Assembly (NCBI GenBank): GCA_000961765.1
Contig: LADT01000054.1
Location: 16,579-80,578 of the forward strand
DNA: 64,000 nt
Direction of reading: 5' to 3'
Source of the DNA: Clostridiaceae bacterium BRH_c20a
GTDB taxonomy: Bacteria > Bacillota > Peptococcia > Peptococcales > BICA1-8
The notes beneath the pieces were generated by a model. The model worked only from the letters and a program-made list of their open reading frames with translations, searched no databases and was not told the origin of the DNA. Both the position numbers and the translations under genes were made by a program. Below, piece after piece: positions 8,365-17,561 of the stretch (position 1 is its first letter; each line of letters begins with the position of its first letter).

Positions 8365-9165
8365 ATGATAATAAAAATGCAAAATGTATCTTGGCGGAGG
8401 GAAAACACTTATATTTTACGAGATATTAACTGGGAAGTTAAGGGTAGCGAGAATTGGGTTATTATGGGGTTAAACGGTTCGGGGAAAACAACACTATTAA
8501 ATATCGTTAATGGGTATATATATCCTTCCTCAGGTGAGGTTACTATACTTGGTAAAAGGTTTGGCAAATATAGTTTACAAGAATTACGTAAAGAAATTGG
8601 CTGGGTAAGCTCATCCTTGCAGGAAAATCTATATGTAAATGAGACTGTACTTGAAATTGTCTTAAGCGGGAAATTTGCAACAATTGGACTTGTGGATACA
8701 CCTGAACAAGGAGACATTGATAGAGCATTAGAGTTATTAGAGAACCTAGGATGTCCTGAGTTTATTAACCGTCCATATAGGTCCTTATCTCAGGGGGAAA
8801 AGCAAAAGGTAATTATTGCCAGGGCCCTAATAAACTCACCGCGAGTTTTAATTTTAGATGAACCATGTACTGGTTTAGACATATTGGCTAAAGAACAATT
8901 GCTAGCTACCATCGAAAAGTTAAGTAAGGCTGAAAATGCTCCAACCTTAATTTATGTAACTCATCGTGTCGAGGAAATACTACCGGCTTTTGGCAATATA
9001 TTAATGCTACGAAAAGGCAGTGTATTTTCAGCGGGTAAAACTCAAAAGGTCTTAACCAGTGCTAATCTTACAGATTTTTTTGAAGCCCCTGTTGAGGTAG
9101 AATGGATGCAAGAGCGTATAAATCTGCGGTTAATTAATAAAAATGAAATAGGAATGGCACTATAG
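8365..9165 (+). CDS. ABC transporter ATP-binding protein, YlmA type
   Basis: A complete ABC ATPase of 266 residues: Walker A GLNGSGKTT (~36), Q-loop, signature LSQGEKQKV (~138), Walker B VLILDEP (~159), D-loop and H-loop YVTHRVEE. The N-terminus, with NVSWRRE followed by INWEVKGSENWVIMGLNGSGK, closely resembles the B. subtilis YlmA/ModF-like group. No permease or binding protein is adjacent, as is usual for this group, so its partner and substrate are unknown. ATG 8365 is preferred over GTG 8356 because AGAGG is only two bases from the GTG but well spaced from the ATG. Confidence 0.88.
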   Translation: MIIKMQNVSWRRENTYILRDINWEVKGSENWVIMGLNGSGKTTLLNIVNGYIYPSSGEVTILGKRFGKYSLQELRKEIGWVSSSLQENLYVNETVLEIVLSGKFATIGLVDTPEQGDIDRALELLENLGCPEFINRPYRSLSQGEKQKVIIARALINSPRVLILDEPCTGLDILAKEQLLATIEKLSKAENAPTLIYVTHRVEEILPAFGNILMLRKGSVFSAGKTQKVLTSANLTDFFEAPVEVEWMQERINLRLINKNEIGMAL

Positions 9166-9271
9166 GACTAGAAAAATGGAAAATGTTTTAATAATAAAAT
9201 TTAGATAAAAAGTGAAAACTAAAAAAAACTAAAAAAAGCGTTTTTTTTAAAACACTAAGGAGGTTTTCCCA

Positions 9272-9469
9272 ATGAGAGGTAAGGTAAAGTGGTTTAATGC
9301 TGAAAAGGGTTATGGTTTTATTGAAAGTGATGACGGGAAAGATGTTTTTGTACATTTTTCAGCAATTCAGAGTGAGGGCTTTAAGACCTTAGAGGAAGGC
9401 CAAGCAGTAGAATTTGAGGTGACAGAAGGTAATCGTGGAGCACAGGCAGCAAATGTTGTTCTTGTCTAG
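9272..9469 (+). CDS. Cold-shock protein (CSD, CspA/CspB family)
   Basis: A 65-residue single cold-shock domain that binds single-stranded [23 protein letters not shown] includes RNP1 (KGYGFI) and VFVHF is RNP2. AAGGAGG precedes the ATG. The leader carries an A-rich stretch and the run AAAAAAAGCGTTTTTTTTAA, which can fold weakly. Long structured leaders are known to control csp messages, but nothing here proves it. A strong terminator follows the stop. Confidence 0.95.
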   Translation: MRGKVKWFNAEKGYGFIESDDGKDVFVHFSAIQSEGFKTLEEGQAVEFEVTEGNRGAQAANVVLV

Positions 9470-9478
9470 TAAAAGAAA

Positions 9479-9509
9479 ATCACCCCATCATAAGGGTGAT
9501 TGTTTTTTT
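9479..9509 (+). terminator. Intrinsic terminator of the cold-shock gene
   Basis: ATCACCC (9479-9485) pairs with GGGTGAT (9494-9500) around an 8-base loop, followed by TGTTTTTTT. Confidence 0.85.
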
Positions 9510-9709
9510 GCAAGGAAGTAACAAATCGGCCTGAACTTATGTTAAATGAAAATAAAAGTGTTCAACTGGAGCTAGCTACCCTATTTTTCTATGGTCTAAT
9601 GGGAAAAGGAAATAAATTTTAATAACTTATTGTAACCCTTTAAGTTTGAAATAGTGTATTATTAAATTAGCGGATTAAGGTTAATGAAAATATGCGGAGA
9701 TGTGATGTG

Positions 9710-10165
9710 ATGATATTTTCAGGAGTATTAATTATACCGATTCTTATTATTGCTTTACTTGTTTTTATCTTGTCGGGAGTTAAAGGTCAGTCAGAAAAAG
9801 GGGGAGAAGAAATGATTAAAAATGTCTATATATATTTAGTGCTTTTTGCAACCTTAATGATGACCATCGGCGGAAGTGTAGGAACCTTTATGGCTGCAGC
9901 AGACATTATTGCTCCTGCACCTTACCACCAAAGCTTTGAAGAGTATAGACGGTGGGGTCCGGAAAAAGAAGTAATAGAGGAAACAAAGCTTTCCCAAGAG
10001 GAGCTAAAAGCACGCTATGATGCTATGGTCTTATCAGAAAAGGAACGCCAAGTTACCAGAGCTAAAAATAGCCTCATTAAGAGCTTTGGCTGGATTGTAA
10101 TCCCTTTGCCGGTTTTCATCTACTTCCAAAGACGCTTGGTTAAGAAGCCACAAGAACAAGAATAG
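9710..10165 (+). CDS. Predicted membrane protein, function unknown
   Basis: About 151 residues. A hydrophobic N-terminal segment (IFSGVLIIPILIIALLVFIL) is followed by a second (NVYIYLVLFATLMMTIGGSVGTFM), a charged soluble stretch of about 60 residues with EEYRRWGPEKEVIEE, and a third segment (SFGWIVIPLPVFIYF) before a basic tail. I do not recognise the family. ATG 9710 is chosen because GGAGA sits nine bases upstream, whereas the ATG at 9692 lies before that site. It is monocistronic, ending in a bidirectional terminator. Confidence 0.65.
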   Translation: MIFSGVLIIPILIIALLVFILSGVKGQSEKGGEEMIKNVYIYLVLFATLMMTIGGSVGTFMAAADIIAPAPYHQSFEEYRRWGPEKEVIEETKLSQEELKARYDAMVLSEKERQVTRAKNSLIKSFGWIVIPLPVFIYFQRRLVKKPQEQE

Positions 10166-10181
10166 GATTCAGCATATCAAA

Positions 10182-10210
10182 AAAACCAGGAGACTAGTAC
10201 TCCTGGTTTT
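10182..10210. terminator. Bidirectional intrinsic terminator
   Basis: AACCAGGAG and CTCCTGGTT form a perfect stem around ACTAGTA, with A-rich sequence on the left and TTTT on the right. On the minus strand it is followed by seven T. It serves the converging membrane-protein and GGDEF genes and overlaps the GGDEF stop codon. Confidence 0.85.
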
Positions 10211-11243
10211 ATCTTTCAAATTCTACTTTATTTCTGCCATTTTGCTTGGCTTTATAAAGTGCCAAGTCTGCTCGTTTATAAATGGTATCAATTGTATCAT
10301 CATTTTTCAATTCAGTTACACCTAGGCTTATTGTCAAATGTCCTACTTTGCTGAAGATATTTCTAGCAATTGTTTCCCTTAGTTTCTCTGCAAAAGTAAG
10401 GGCATTATCTAAGGAATTATTAGGTAAGATTAAAGCGAATTCTTCTCCACCTATTCTTGCAAAAATATCGCTTTTACGAATATTTACAGAGATTACTTGA
10501 GATAATTCTTGTAGAATAAGGTCACCAACATCGTGACCATATTGATCATTAACTCTTTTAAAGTGGTCTATATCTAACATTACTAGAGAAAAGGTATCTC
10601 CTAGGCGCTGGGATTTATTAATTTCTTTAAGAAGATATTCATAACAAAAGCTCCTATTATAAACACCAGTTAGGAAGTCGTGGTTTACGGAATACTCTAA
10701 TCTATTTATTACATATTTTCTGATAAACATGAGAATCGCCATTATTAAAACGATATTTAATAGGAAAAAGAAGATAATATAGTTAAAATAGCTTATCCTC
10801 TTTTCAGACATTTTTTGAGCATTAAAAACAGCACTGTTTGTTATAAGCCAAAGCTGTTCACTTTTGTAAAGAAAGGTTTTTTGATTTACAAAATTAGGGT
10901 TAGACCTATACGTATGAATATAGTCTTTAAAATCAGACCATTCTTTAAATATCCCTGTCAAAGATTGATGAAAGCTATCACCTTTACTACCCATACTAAT
11001 TTTCCCTGTGTGAAAGTCATCTATAATTTGGTCAACATTCATAATAACATAATCACTATTATTATTTATTAATTCCAGTTTTGCTATCCTCTGAATAGAG
11101 CCTCGGATAACTCCCGTAAGGTTTATTATTTCAGCATCTTTGGTAATCATTTTGGCTAACATTAATACCATTAAACTATTTATGCTTACTAACACCAAAA
11201 GGGAGATGGTAATATAGATCATAATGGTAGATTTTTTTATCAT
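10209..11243 (-). CDS. Membrane-bound diguanylate cyclase (GGDEF)
   Basis: A 344-residue protein with two membrane helices (~8-30 and ~150-172) flanking an extracytoplasmic sensor of about 120 residues. The sensor start, GVIRGSIQRIAKLEL, resembles type IV-pilus methyl-accepting (PilJ-like) sensors. The cytosolic GGDEF domain (~185-340) has the active-site variant GGEEF and, five residues before it, the RxxD inhibitory site (RKSD), so it should make c-di-GMP and be product-inhibited. It is transcribed alone. The ligand is unknown. Confidence 0.9.
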   Translation of the reverse strand: MIKKSTIMIYITISLLVLVSINSLMVLMLAKMITKDAEIINLTGVIRGSIQRIAKLELINNNSDYVIMNVDQIIDDFHTGKISMGSKGDSFHQSLTGIFKEWSDFKDYIHTYRSNPNFVNQKTFLYKSEQLWLITNSAVFNAQKMSEKRISYFNYIIFFFLLNIVLIMAILMFIRKYVINRLEYSVNHDFLTGVYNRSFCYEYLLKEINKSQRLGDTFSLVMLDIDHFKRVNDQYGHDVGDLILQELSQVISVNIRKSDIFARIGGEEFALILPNNSLDNALTFAEKLRETIARNIFSKVGHLTISLGVTELKNDDTIDTIYKRADLALYKAKQNGRNKVEFER

Positions 11244-11440
11244 CAGCCTTTCTCAGTCCTTTATAAAAAAAGTAGATTATATATTCTCAGCCTTTAGCAA
11301 GTTATCCTTCTTTTGAATCGAAAAATGTAGAATTATGGAGAATAGGAAATTAAGTACGATTAATAGAGGATATGAAAACCAAAGAAAAGATGGTAAAATA
11401 TACATATGCTTTATAGACATAAAAAGTTGGAGGTGCTTTT

Positions 11441-11794
11441 ATGATAGTTTCACATGCTAAAAATGTCCAAGGTATAAAATATGGTGATCCAGAAACCAGT
11501 AAAGTTTTAAAGAAAGTCTTAATCTCTCCGGAGCAAGGCTGGAAGGATTATGTTATGCGTTTATTTGAGCTAAGCCCGGGAGATGGTTCATGTTCATTAA
11601 GGCATACCCATGAATGGCCCCATATTGTATATATAGTTGGGGGAACGGGTATGGTACATTTAGATGGGACTGATCAGGAAGTTAAAGCAGGTTCTTTTGC
11701 TTATATTCCAGGAGGTAAACTTCATCAATTTATCAATACTGGTGCAGATACCTTCTCCTTTATTTGTATAGTTCCTCCTGAAGGGGATGTTTAA
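11441..11794 (+). CDS. Small cupin-domain protein
   Basis: A single-domain cupin of 117 residues. Motif 1 is degenerate around SLRHTHEWPHIVYIVGGTGMVHLDG (His-x-His then the GTG turn), and motif 2 is FAYIPGGKLHQFINTG with the metal-ligand histidine. GGAGG lies before the ATG. Such stand-alone cupins bind a metal and small ligands or act as isomerases/dioxygenases; the substrate cannot be told. A good terminator follows. Confidence 0.85.
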   Translation: MIVSHAKNVQGIKYGDPETSKVLKKVLISPEQGWKDYVMRLFELSPGDGSCSLRHTHEWPHIVYIVGGTGMVHLDGTDQEVKAGSFAYIPGGKLHQFINTGADTFSFICIVPPEGDV

Positions 11795-11851
11795 TTCCGC
11801 AAAATATTAGTCGGCATCGGGGACGATAAATTTATATGTTTAATATATAAC

Positions 11852-11887
11852 AAAAAAAGAACCCTTATCATGGGTTCTTTTTTTGTT
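11852..11887 (+). terminator. Intrinsic terminator after the cupin gene
   Basis: AAAAAAAGAACCC pairs with GGGTTCTTTTTTT around a short ATAAGAT-like loop, giving a long stem that ends in a T-run. Confidence 0.85.
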
Positions 11888-12012
11888 AAAGGCCAAAGAA
11901 AATCTCTCTCCACAAAAACCTGACCCCAGTATTATTAAAAAAAGCAGGTATTATGTAAAAAAGTGTCGAAATAAAGTCATTGTTATTTATATTATTTATA
12001 ACTGGTGACATA

Positions 12013-15000
12013 GTGTGGAAAAAGTTAAAGGAATATCTATTTCACATGCAAATTACTAAACGCATCTATTTGTGGTTAATTATCACAATCGTCCTTTTTA
12101 CAGTAATGTTTCTTATCTTCTTTTGCTTAAATTCTATTAAAACTTCTGAAAACCATCACAAGAGGTTAATATTAAATATAGCAGCATACCTGGGGCAAGC
12201 AGTTAACCTATCATTTAGCGATATTCTCATACGGGAAGGAGCAGTTGGTAAACCGCTGGAAGAACAGATAGCTGTTATAAATAAAAATCTGCAGCCTATT
12301 GTAAATGAAGTAAGCAATTTATTTCCTGGGATGGGTTTAGGATATTACTCTATTGAGCTAGACCATATAGTGGCAATTGCTCCGAATTTTAATACTGATT
12401 TATTAATTCAGGTCCCACACAGCTATTCTTACTTTCAAAGCTACGAATCAGGTAAGCCTGAATTTGGTAAATCTGAAACCTCTCTTGGCTGGTTTGACAA
12501 ACCCATCCTTTATGTAACATATCCAATAGTGCATAATGACAGAATAATTGGCCACTCCTGGGCTAATCTACCTCTTGATAATATGTATAAGAATATTGCT
12601 GAAGATACATTAAGCATAATATTATTTGTCCTTTTGTTCATGGTGGCAGTAATTGTAATAATAAGCACAGGATTTCAGGTTTTGAGAAAAGAACTTAACT
12701 CCTATTGCCAGCATATTGTAAATTCAACGGAAGATATTAGTGAAAGTGCTATTGTCGAGTTCAAGCCTTTCTTTGAGGAAATAAAAAAAAGTCAGCAGCA
12801 ATTAATTATTGCAAATATGAGTTTGGAACAAGAAATTGAAGAACGCAGGCTAGTAGAAGAAAAATTAATAGCAACACTTAGGGAAGTTAATAGCCGTAAG
12901 GAAGAAATAGCTGCTCTTTTTAATAGTGCTTCTCTGGTTTTAGAGATGCGTGATTTTAAGGAAACAGCCAGAGCAATTTTTGATGCCTGTAAAGAATTAA
13001 CTAATGCTACATCTGGTTATGTGGCTCTCTTAACGGAGGATGGTAAGGAAAATAAGTTATTGTTTTTAGATTCGGGGGGACAGCCTTGTTCAGTAGACCC
13101 GAGCCTGCCTATGCCCATAAGAGGATTAAGAGAGCGAGCCTATCTCAAGGGTGAAGTTATATATGATAACCAATTTGGTAAAAGTAATTGGTTTTCCTAT
13201 CTTCCGCAGGGCCATATGATACTTGATAATGTCTTATTCAGTCCCCTTGTACTTAAAGGAAAAACTTTGGGTATTCTTGGTCTGGCTAATAAGCCTGGGG
13301 GCTTTACTGAGGAAGATAAGCACCTTACTAAAGGATTTAGTGATATGGTAGCCATTGCTCTCCGAAATTCCCGGAGTTTATCTAGATTGACTCAGAGTAC
13401 TATTAGTACCCGGAAGGCTGCTTATACTGCAAGTGATCCAATTATTGCCTTTAGTACCCAAGGTTTAATAGCATTTTGTAATGAAGCCTTTAAAAAACTA
13501 TTTCAATATAGCTATCGAGAAGTGTGGAAAAAGCCTATCAATCTACTTATTCCTAGAATCTCTGAATTAATGGCAGCAAATGATTTAGACAGAATCAAAG
13601 GAGCCTTTGATGCTATGGGTTTAAAAAAGGATGGCACCTCTGTTTCACTAGAGATATCGTTAGGAGTATGGGGATTAGAAGATGATAAATGGTACATAGC
13701 TTTTATTCGGGATAATTCGGAACGGAGATTATTAGAGGAAAAGCGCAGATATTATCTATTTGAAGATTTCCCAGAGATAATTTTTTTTACTGATGAGGAT
13801 GAAAACATTATTCAAGCTAATAAAAAAGCGGTAAGATACTATGGGTATAGTATGGAAGAACTTAAAACCTTAAACATTAAAGACCTTTCCCATCATGGTG
13901 AAACTTTTATTAATATTAAAGGCCGATATGATTCCATACATCGCCGTAAGGATGGTACAGTGTTTCCTGTGGAGGTAAGTTGTTTTAAAACCATTTCCGA
14001 AAACAAAACCATAAAAATATTTTCTTTAAGGGATATTTCTGAGCGGATGGAAAATGAAAACAAAATACGTAATAGCGAAGAAAAAATAAAGAAAATTTTT
14101 AATTCTGCTCCGGTAGGAATATGTTTGGTAAATAAGAGAGACGAGGTTGTTGAGTGTAACCAAATGATGACGAAAATACTTGGTTATTCAGAAGAAGAAC
14201 TGAGTGGGATGACTTATTATCAGTATACCCATCCAGAGGATAAAGAGCTGACTGGGGATTTTACCAAAGAGGTTCTCTCCGAGCCCTATCTCAATAGATG
14301 TTTAGAAAAAAGATATATTCATAAAGATGGTCATATTATCTGGGCTAGGGTTTTTGTGGCAGTACTTATTGAACGTAATGATGAGATAAATAGAATAGTA
14401 ATAATCGAGGACACCACTAGTCAAAAAGAATTGGAAAGCGAATTGATTACAGCTCGGGAGAAGTCGGAAATATCGGCAAGACTTGCGGCTCTGGGGACAA
14501 TGGCTGCCAGCATTGCCCATGAAGTAAATCAGCCTTTAAACACAATACGAGTGGCTGTTGAAGGTTTGCTATATTTTTATCGCAAAGACCAATTATTAGA
14601 TATCGAAGAAGTAGCAGAAACTCTTGCAGATATTAGTACAGAAGTAGTTTCAATTGCTGACATAATCAATAATATGAAGTTATTTATAAATAATGAGAGA
14701 ATTCATGAGGACGGTTTATGTGATCTAAACCTTATCCTCAACAAAGTAGTTGAGAAAAATATTATCTTAGCTCAACAAGAGAATATTTTAATTAGTAGCA
14801 AGTTTAATTATATTCCACCCATAAAAGGCAATGTAAGTAAACTTACTGAAATTTTCAATAATGTACTTATAAATGCCATCGAAGCTTTAAAGCGTTCTGA
14901 AAAGGAAATTAAAGAGATTGAGATTACTACTACATTAAAAGAAACAGTTATCAAGGTGGAAATCAGTGATAATGGTCTAGGAATTACGGCAGATGTTAAA

Positions 15001-15171
15001 CACAAGTTATTCGACCCCTTCTTCACTACTAAAAAGGCAGGTGAGGGTATGGGTATAGGATTAACAATTGTTTATGTTTTACTGGAGTCTATGGGGGCTA
15101 CTATTAATGCAGTTAGTAATGAAAAAGGTGGAGCTACATTTAAATTAGACTTCCCTTTAGAAGATTACTAA
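12013..15171 (+). CDS. Multi-domain membrane sensor histidine kinase (GAF + PAS)
   Basis: About 1052 residues. TM1 at ~18-39, an extracytoplasmic domain of about 160 residues, TM2 at ~200-224, a coiled coil (~255-300), a GAF domain (~300-460) and three PAS modules (~480-570, 580-690, 695-810). HisKA follows with His836 in SIAHEVNQPLNTIR, then an HATPase domain (NAIEAL, DNGLGI, GMGIGLTIV). The HEVNQPLN form is typical of NtrB/FixL-like kinases. I chose GTG 12013, six bases after GGTGA; the frame stays open back to a TTG at 11980. The downstream LuxR-type receiver is 25 bases away and is the presumed partner. Confidence 0.88.
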   Translation: MWKKLKEYLFHMQITKRIYLWLIITIVLFTVMFLIFFCLNSIKTSENHHKRLILNIAAYLGQAVNLSFSDILIREGAVGKPLEEQIAVINKNLQPIVNEVSNLFPGMGLGYYSIELDHIVAIAPNFNTDLLIQVPHSYSYFQSYESGKPEFGKSETSLGWFDKPILYVTYPIVHNDRIIGHSWANLPLDNMYKNIAEDTLSIILFVLLFMVAVIVIISTGFQVLRKELNSYCQHIVNSTEDISESAIVEFKPFFEEIKKSQQQLIIANMSLEQEIEERRLVEEKLIATLREVNSRKEEIAALFNSASLVLEMRDFKETARAIFDACKELTNATSGYVALLTEDGKENKLLFLDSGGQPCSVDPSLPMPIRGLRERAYLKGEVIYDNQFGKSNWFSYLPQGHMILDNVLFSPLVLKGKTLGILGLANKPGGFTEEDKHLTKGFSDMVAIALRNSRSLSRLTQSTISTRKAAYTASDPIIAFSTQGLIAFCNEAFKKLFQYSYREVWKKPINLLIPRISELMAANDLDRIKGAFDAMGLKKDGTSVSLEISLGVWGLEDDKWYIAFIRDNSERRLLEEKRRYYLFEDFPEIIFFTDEDENIIQANKKAVRYYGYSMEELKTLNIKDLSHHGETFINIKGRYDSIHRRKDGTVFPVEVSCFKTISENKTIKIFSLRDISERMENENKIRNSEEKIKKIFNSAPVGICLVNKRDEVVECNQMMTKILGYSEEELSGMTYYQYTHPEDKELTGDFTKEVLSEPYLNRCLEKRYIHKDGHIIWARVFVAVLIERNDEINRIVIIEDTTSQKELESELITAREKSEISARLAALGTMAASIAHEVNQPLNTIRVAVEGLLYFYRKDQLLDIEEVAETLADISTEVVSIADIINNMKLFINNERIHEDGLCDLNLILNKVVEKNIILAQQENILISSKFNYIPPIKGNVSKLTEIFNNVLINAIEALKRSEKEIKEIEITTTLKETVIKVEISDNGLGITADVKHKLFDPFFTTKKAGEGMGIGLTIVYVLLESMGATINAVSNEKGGATFKLDFPLEDY

Positions 15172-15196
15172 AATCGTAGAGGTTAGGTGTAGAGAA

Positions 15197-16171
15197 ATGA
15201 ACATATTGATAGTTGATGATAATATAAAGGGATTAGAAAATGTTGCCAGATTTATTAGAAAATTGGGGCATTCAGTAGATGAATGTGAAAGTGCACTTAA
15301 AGCTTTTGAGCTTTTTAAGGAACGTAACTATGAACTGGTTTTTATTGATATTAAAATGCCTCAAATGTCCGGGGTTGATTTTCTAAAGGCTATGTTAGAA
15401 TTCCCAAGTGATACCAAGGTAGTTCTTGTTACGGCTTATGCCGAGCTGGAAACAGCTATTGCTGCTGTTAGATATAATGCCTTTGACTATTTATTAAAGC
15501 CTATTAGTATAGATAAGCTTGTGGATGTAATAGAAAGAGTTAGCGCGTTTTTTGCGAAGATGGAAAAAAACCGTTCTATAAATATTCTGCTTTATAGTAA
15601 ACAAATATTTTTAGCCGTAGGGATATGTTCTACTCTGCGAGCTGAAGAAGACATTAATAAAATTAATTATGTGACAACTTACAGCCATTGCATACAACAG
15701 ACGAAAAACGTGAGATATGACATAATCTTAATAGATGTTGATTCAGTAAGAACAGAAGAATTGACTTCTATTCATTTGAAATACCCGGACAAAAAGGTTA
15801 TTGCCCTTATCTCACAAAACAAAGAGAAAGCCGATAATCCACAGGGCATTCCGATAATTTACCTAGAGGATTGTAATCGCCATGACCTATTAAACAGGTT
15901 AAATAGTATTTTAGACGGTCAGTTAACTAATAATGAATCTGCTTTTAGCCATTTAAAGACTGTAGAACCAAATATGAAAATGAACTATAGGGAAAAGGAA
16001 ATTCTCTTAAGGGTTGCCCAGGGGAAAACTAATAAAGAGATTGCTCAAGAGTTATATTTAAGTCCAACAACTATAAGAAACTATGTTTCCAAAATATTAC
16101 AAAAACTGAATATTCAAAACAGAACTGTAGCTGCCTTATATGTTTCTAAATATATGCTAGAAAAAGAGTAA
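15197..16171 (+). CDS. Two-receiver LuxR/NarL-type response regulator
   Basis: A 324-residue protein. A canonical receiver (1-120) has the acidic pair in IVDDN, phospho-acceptor in FIDIKMPQMSG, Thr/Ala in LVTAYAE and Lys in LLKPIS. A second receiver-like fold (~130-240) starts at INILLYSKQIF and keeps DIILIDVDSV but lacks the following MP motif and conserved Lys, so it looks degenerate. A LuxR-type helix-turn-helix ends the protein (~255-320: GKTNKEIAQELYLSPTTIRNYVSKILQKL). It lies directly upstream of the dyad and riboswitch of the che operon, which makes that dyad a candidate target. Confidence 0.85.
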   Translation: MNILIVDDNIKGLENVARFIRKLGHSVDECESALKAFELFKERNYELVFIDIKMPQMSGVDFLKAMLEFPSDTKVVLVTAYAELETAIAAVRYNAFDYLLKPISIDKLVDVIERVSAFFAKMEKNRSINILLYSKQIFLAVGICSTLRAEEDINKINYVTTYSHCIQQTKNVRYDIILIDVDSVRTEELTSIHLKYPDKKVIALISQNKEKADNPQGIPIIYLEDCNRHDLLNRLNSILDGQLTNNESAFSHLKTVEPNMKMNYREKEILLRVAQGKTNKEIAQELYLSPTTIRNYVSKILQKLNIQNRTVAALYVSKYMLEKE

Positions 16172-16172
16172 T

Positions 16173-16196
16173 AAAACGTACCGGCGCCGTTTTTTA
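16173..16196 (+). terminator. Possible terminator after the LuxR-type regulator
   Basis: AAAACG and CGTTTTTT flank the GC-rich self-complementary core CGGCGCCG. The stem is short but ends in six T. Confidence 0.45.
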
Positions 16197-16349
16197 ACTC
16201 AGAAACTTTTTTCGCCAAGGCTATTCGGTAATAGGTTATCATATCATCAACATTGAAATCATAGGAAATTAGGTTCGGAAAAATCTAAGTATATAAAAAA
16301 AATTTAATACTACCCCATATTTTACTTATTTTAAACTCAAAATATCAAA

Positions 16350-16391
16350 ATAGGGATATTTGTCATAAGAAAAAGTGACAAATATCCCTAT
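16350..16391. promoter_or_regulatory. Perfect 16-bp-arm dyad upstream of the che operon
   Basis: Arms 16350-16365 and 16376-16391 are perfect complements with a 10-base spacer; the inner half-sites are ATTTGTCA and TGACAAAT. No T-run follows, so a terminator is unlikely. The same half-sites at the same spacing, imperfectly, lie before two other chemosensory loci (35762-35787 and 40043-40068). Because it sits about 60 bases before the riboswitch, an operator role is the best guess. Confidence 0.65.
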
Positions 16392-16447
16392 ATATTTACA
16401 AAATGTGTCATTAAAATAAGAGTGTATACAAAATTATATTTAAATAA

Positions 16448-16530
16448 TAAAAAGGCAAACCATTCTAAAGAATGGGACGCAAAGTTATGGATCTAAGGTG
16501 TAAGCTATGATTGCCAGACTGCCGGAGTGA
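16448..16530 (+). ncRNA. Cyclic di-GMP class I riboswitch (GEMM-I) aptamer
   Basis: The conserved core is easy to read: GGCAAACC at 16454-16461, a small hairpin capped by TAAAG, then GGGACGCAAAG, a second arm with the ATCTAAGG bulge and GTAAGCTATGATTGCCAG, closed by ACTGCC. Order and spacing match the GEMM-I family, where GGCA pairs with TGCC and the tetraloop docks on the second arm. It is followed within 25 bases by an intrinsic terminator and then cheX. It is expected to bind c-di-GMP; whether binding raises or lowers expression cannot be told without modelling the alternative pairings. Confidence 0.92.
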
Positions 16531-16551
16531 TTGAGTAGATTATTGGGTACC

Positions 16552-16577
16552 GGTAACCTTATTTAGGTTACCTTTTC
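16552..16577 (+). terminator. Expression-platform terminator of the c-di-GMP riboswitch
   Basis: GGTAACC (16552-16558) pairs with GGTTACC (16566-16572), then TTTTCT. The T-run is short, as expected for a regulated terminator. The same TACCGGTAACC hairpin follows the decayed aptamer at 42.7 kb. Confidence 0.75.
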
Positions 16578-16624
16578 TAGTATTATCCTAAAAGTTCGAG
16601 AAAGCCAGGATGGGAGATGGAATA

Positions 16625-17089
16625 ATGGATGTAAAATACTTAAACCCTTTCATGAATGCAATAAAAGATATTTCTGCTCAGGTTTTAGGGAGCAGTCCTA
16701 TTTTTAAAAAACCATGCTTTAAAGAAACCCCTTTTGATTTCGATGAAGTATTAATAATTATTGGAATTACAGGGGAAATAAACGGCAAAGCAATAATAAA
16801 TTTAGATAAATCTAGCTGTGTGCAGATTGCTTCCCAAATGATGGGAGGGATGGAGATGCAGTTTGATGAACTTTCAAAAAGTGCAACAAGCGAACTTTTC
16901 AATATGATTATGGGAAAGGCGGCTAGTAATTTTGAAAAGGAGGGCATTCAGATCAACATCACAAGTCCCACGATTTTGGAAGGAAGTAATATTAAGGTTA
17001 GTCAAAAAGAGAAAATACTTTCTGTTCCAGTAAGCATCGACCAAATAGCTATGACTGTTAATATCTCGGTAGAAATTAAAGCTGCCTAA
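16625..17089 (+). CDS. cheX: Chemotaxis protein CheX (CheY-P phosphatase family)
   Basis: A 154-residue protein of the CheC/CheX/FliY phosphatase family, which dephosphorylates CheY-P. The helix SATSELFNMIMGKAASNFEKEG (~75-96) carries the ExxN catalytic pair and the following glycine that define the fold. ATG 16625 is preferred because GGGAGATGG stands before it; an upstream in-frame ATG at 16610 lacks a spaced ribosome site. It is the first gene behind the riboswitch, so it and the che genes that follow should be under c-di-GMP control. CheX usually works with CheD as modulator, and cheD is in this operon. Confidence 0.9.
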   Translation: MDVKYLNPFMNAIKDISAQVLGSSPIFKKPCFKETPFDFDEVLIIIGITGEINGKAIINLDKSSCVQIASQMMGGMEMQFDELSKSATSELFNMIMGKAASNFEKEGIQINITSPTILEGSNIKVSQKEKILSVPVSIDQIAMTVNISVEIKAA

Positions 17090-17157
17090 AGACAATTATT
17101 GGTAGGACATTGATTTGCTAGTTTCTAAAAACAACTATTTTTTAGGAGCGTGAAAAT

Positions 17158-17520
17158 ATGAAGAAAGTACTTATTGTTGATGATGCAGCCTTTATGAGGC
17201 TGACAATTAGATCAATTCTAGAAAAAAACGGATTTGAAATTGTCGGTGAGGCTGAAAATGGAGAAAAGGGTGTTCAGAAGTACAAGGAATTAAAGCCTGA
17301 TTTAGTTACTATGGATATAACAATGCCCGAAATGACTGGCATAGAGGCACTGAAACACATTAAGGAATATGACCCTAATGCAAAGGTCGTTATGTTTTCA
17401 GCAATGGGGCAGGAATTAATGGTCAGAGAAGCAATTATAAACGGTGCCAAATCTTTTATTGTAAAACCTTTTACGGAAGATCATGTAATGCAAGTCCTTA
17501 ATAAGATATTAATAATATAA
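17158..17520 (+). CDS. cheY: Chemotaxis response regulator CheY
   Basis: A stand-alone receiver of 120 residues: acidic pair DD near residue 8-9, phospho-acceptor Asp53 in TMDITMPEMTG, Ser/Thr in VMFSAMG and Lys103 in VKPF. Its place between cheX and cheA, and the lack of an output domain, mark it as CheY rather than a generic receiver. In this setting it may act on a flagellar motor encoded elsewhere, or on a pilus or other output. Confidence 0.93.
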   Translation: MKKVLIVDDAAFMRLTIRSILEKNGFEIVGEAENGEKGVQKYKELKPDLVTMDITMPEMTGIEALKHIKEYDPNAKVVMFSAMGQELMVREAIINGAKSFIVKPFTEDHVMQVLNKILII

Positions 17521-17561
17521 ATGTTTGCTGTTGAATAATAGTTTTTTAGGAGGTGATTAAA

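Noticed and set aside
11895..11940. Repeat related to 54606-54620 (CCTGACCCCAG / GGGGTCAGGCT)
   Set aside because: The match is only about 9-10 bases; too short to call a repeat without a genome-wide count.
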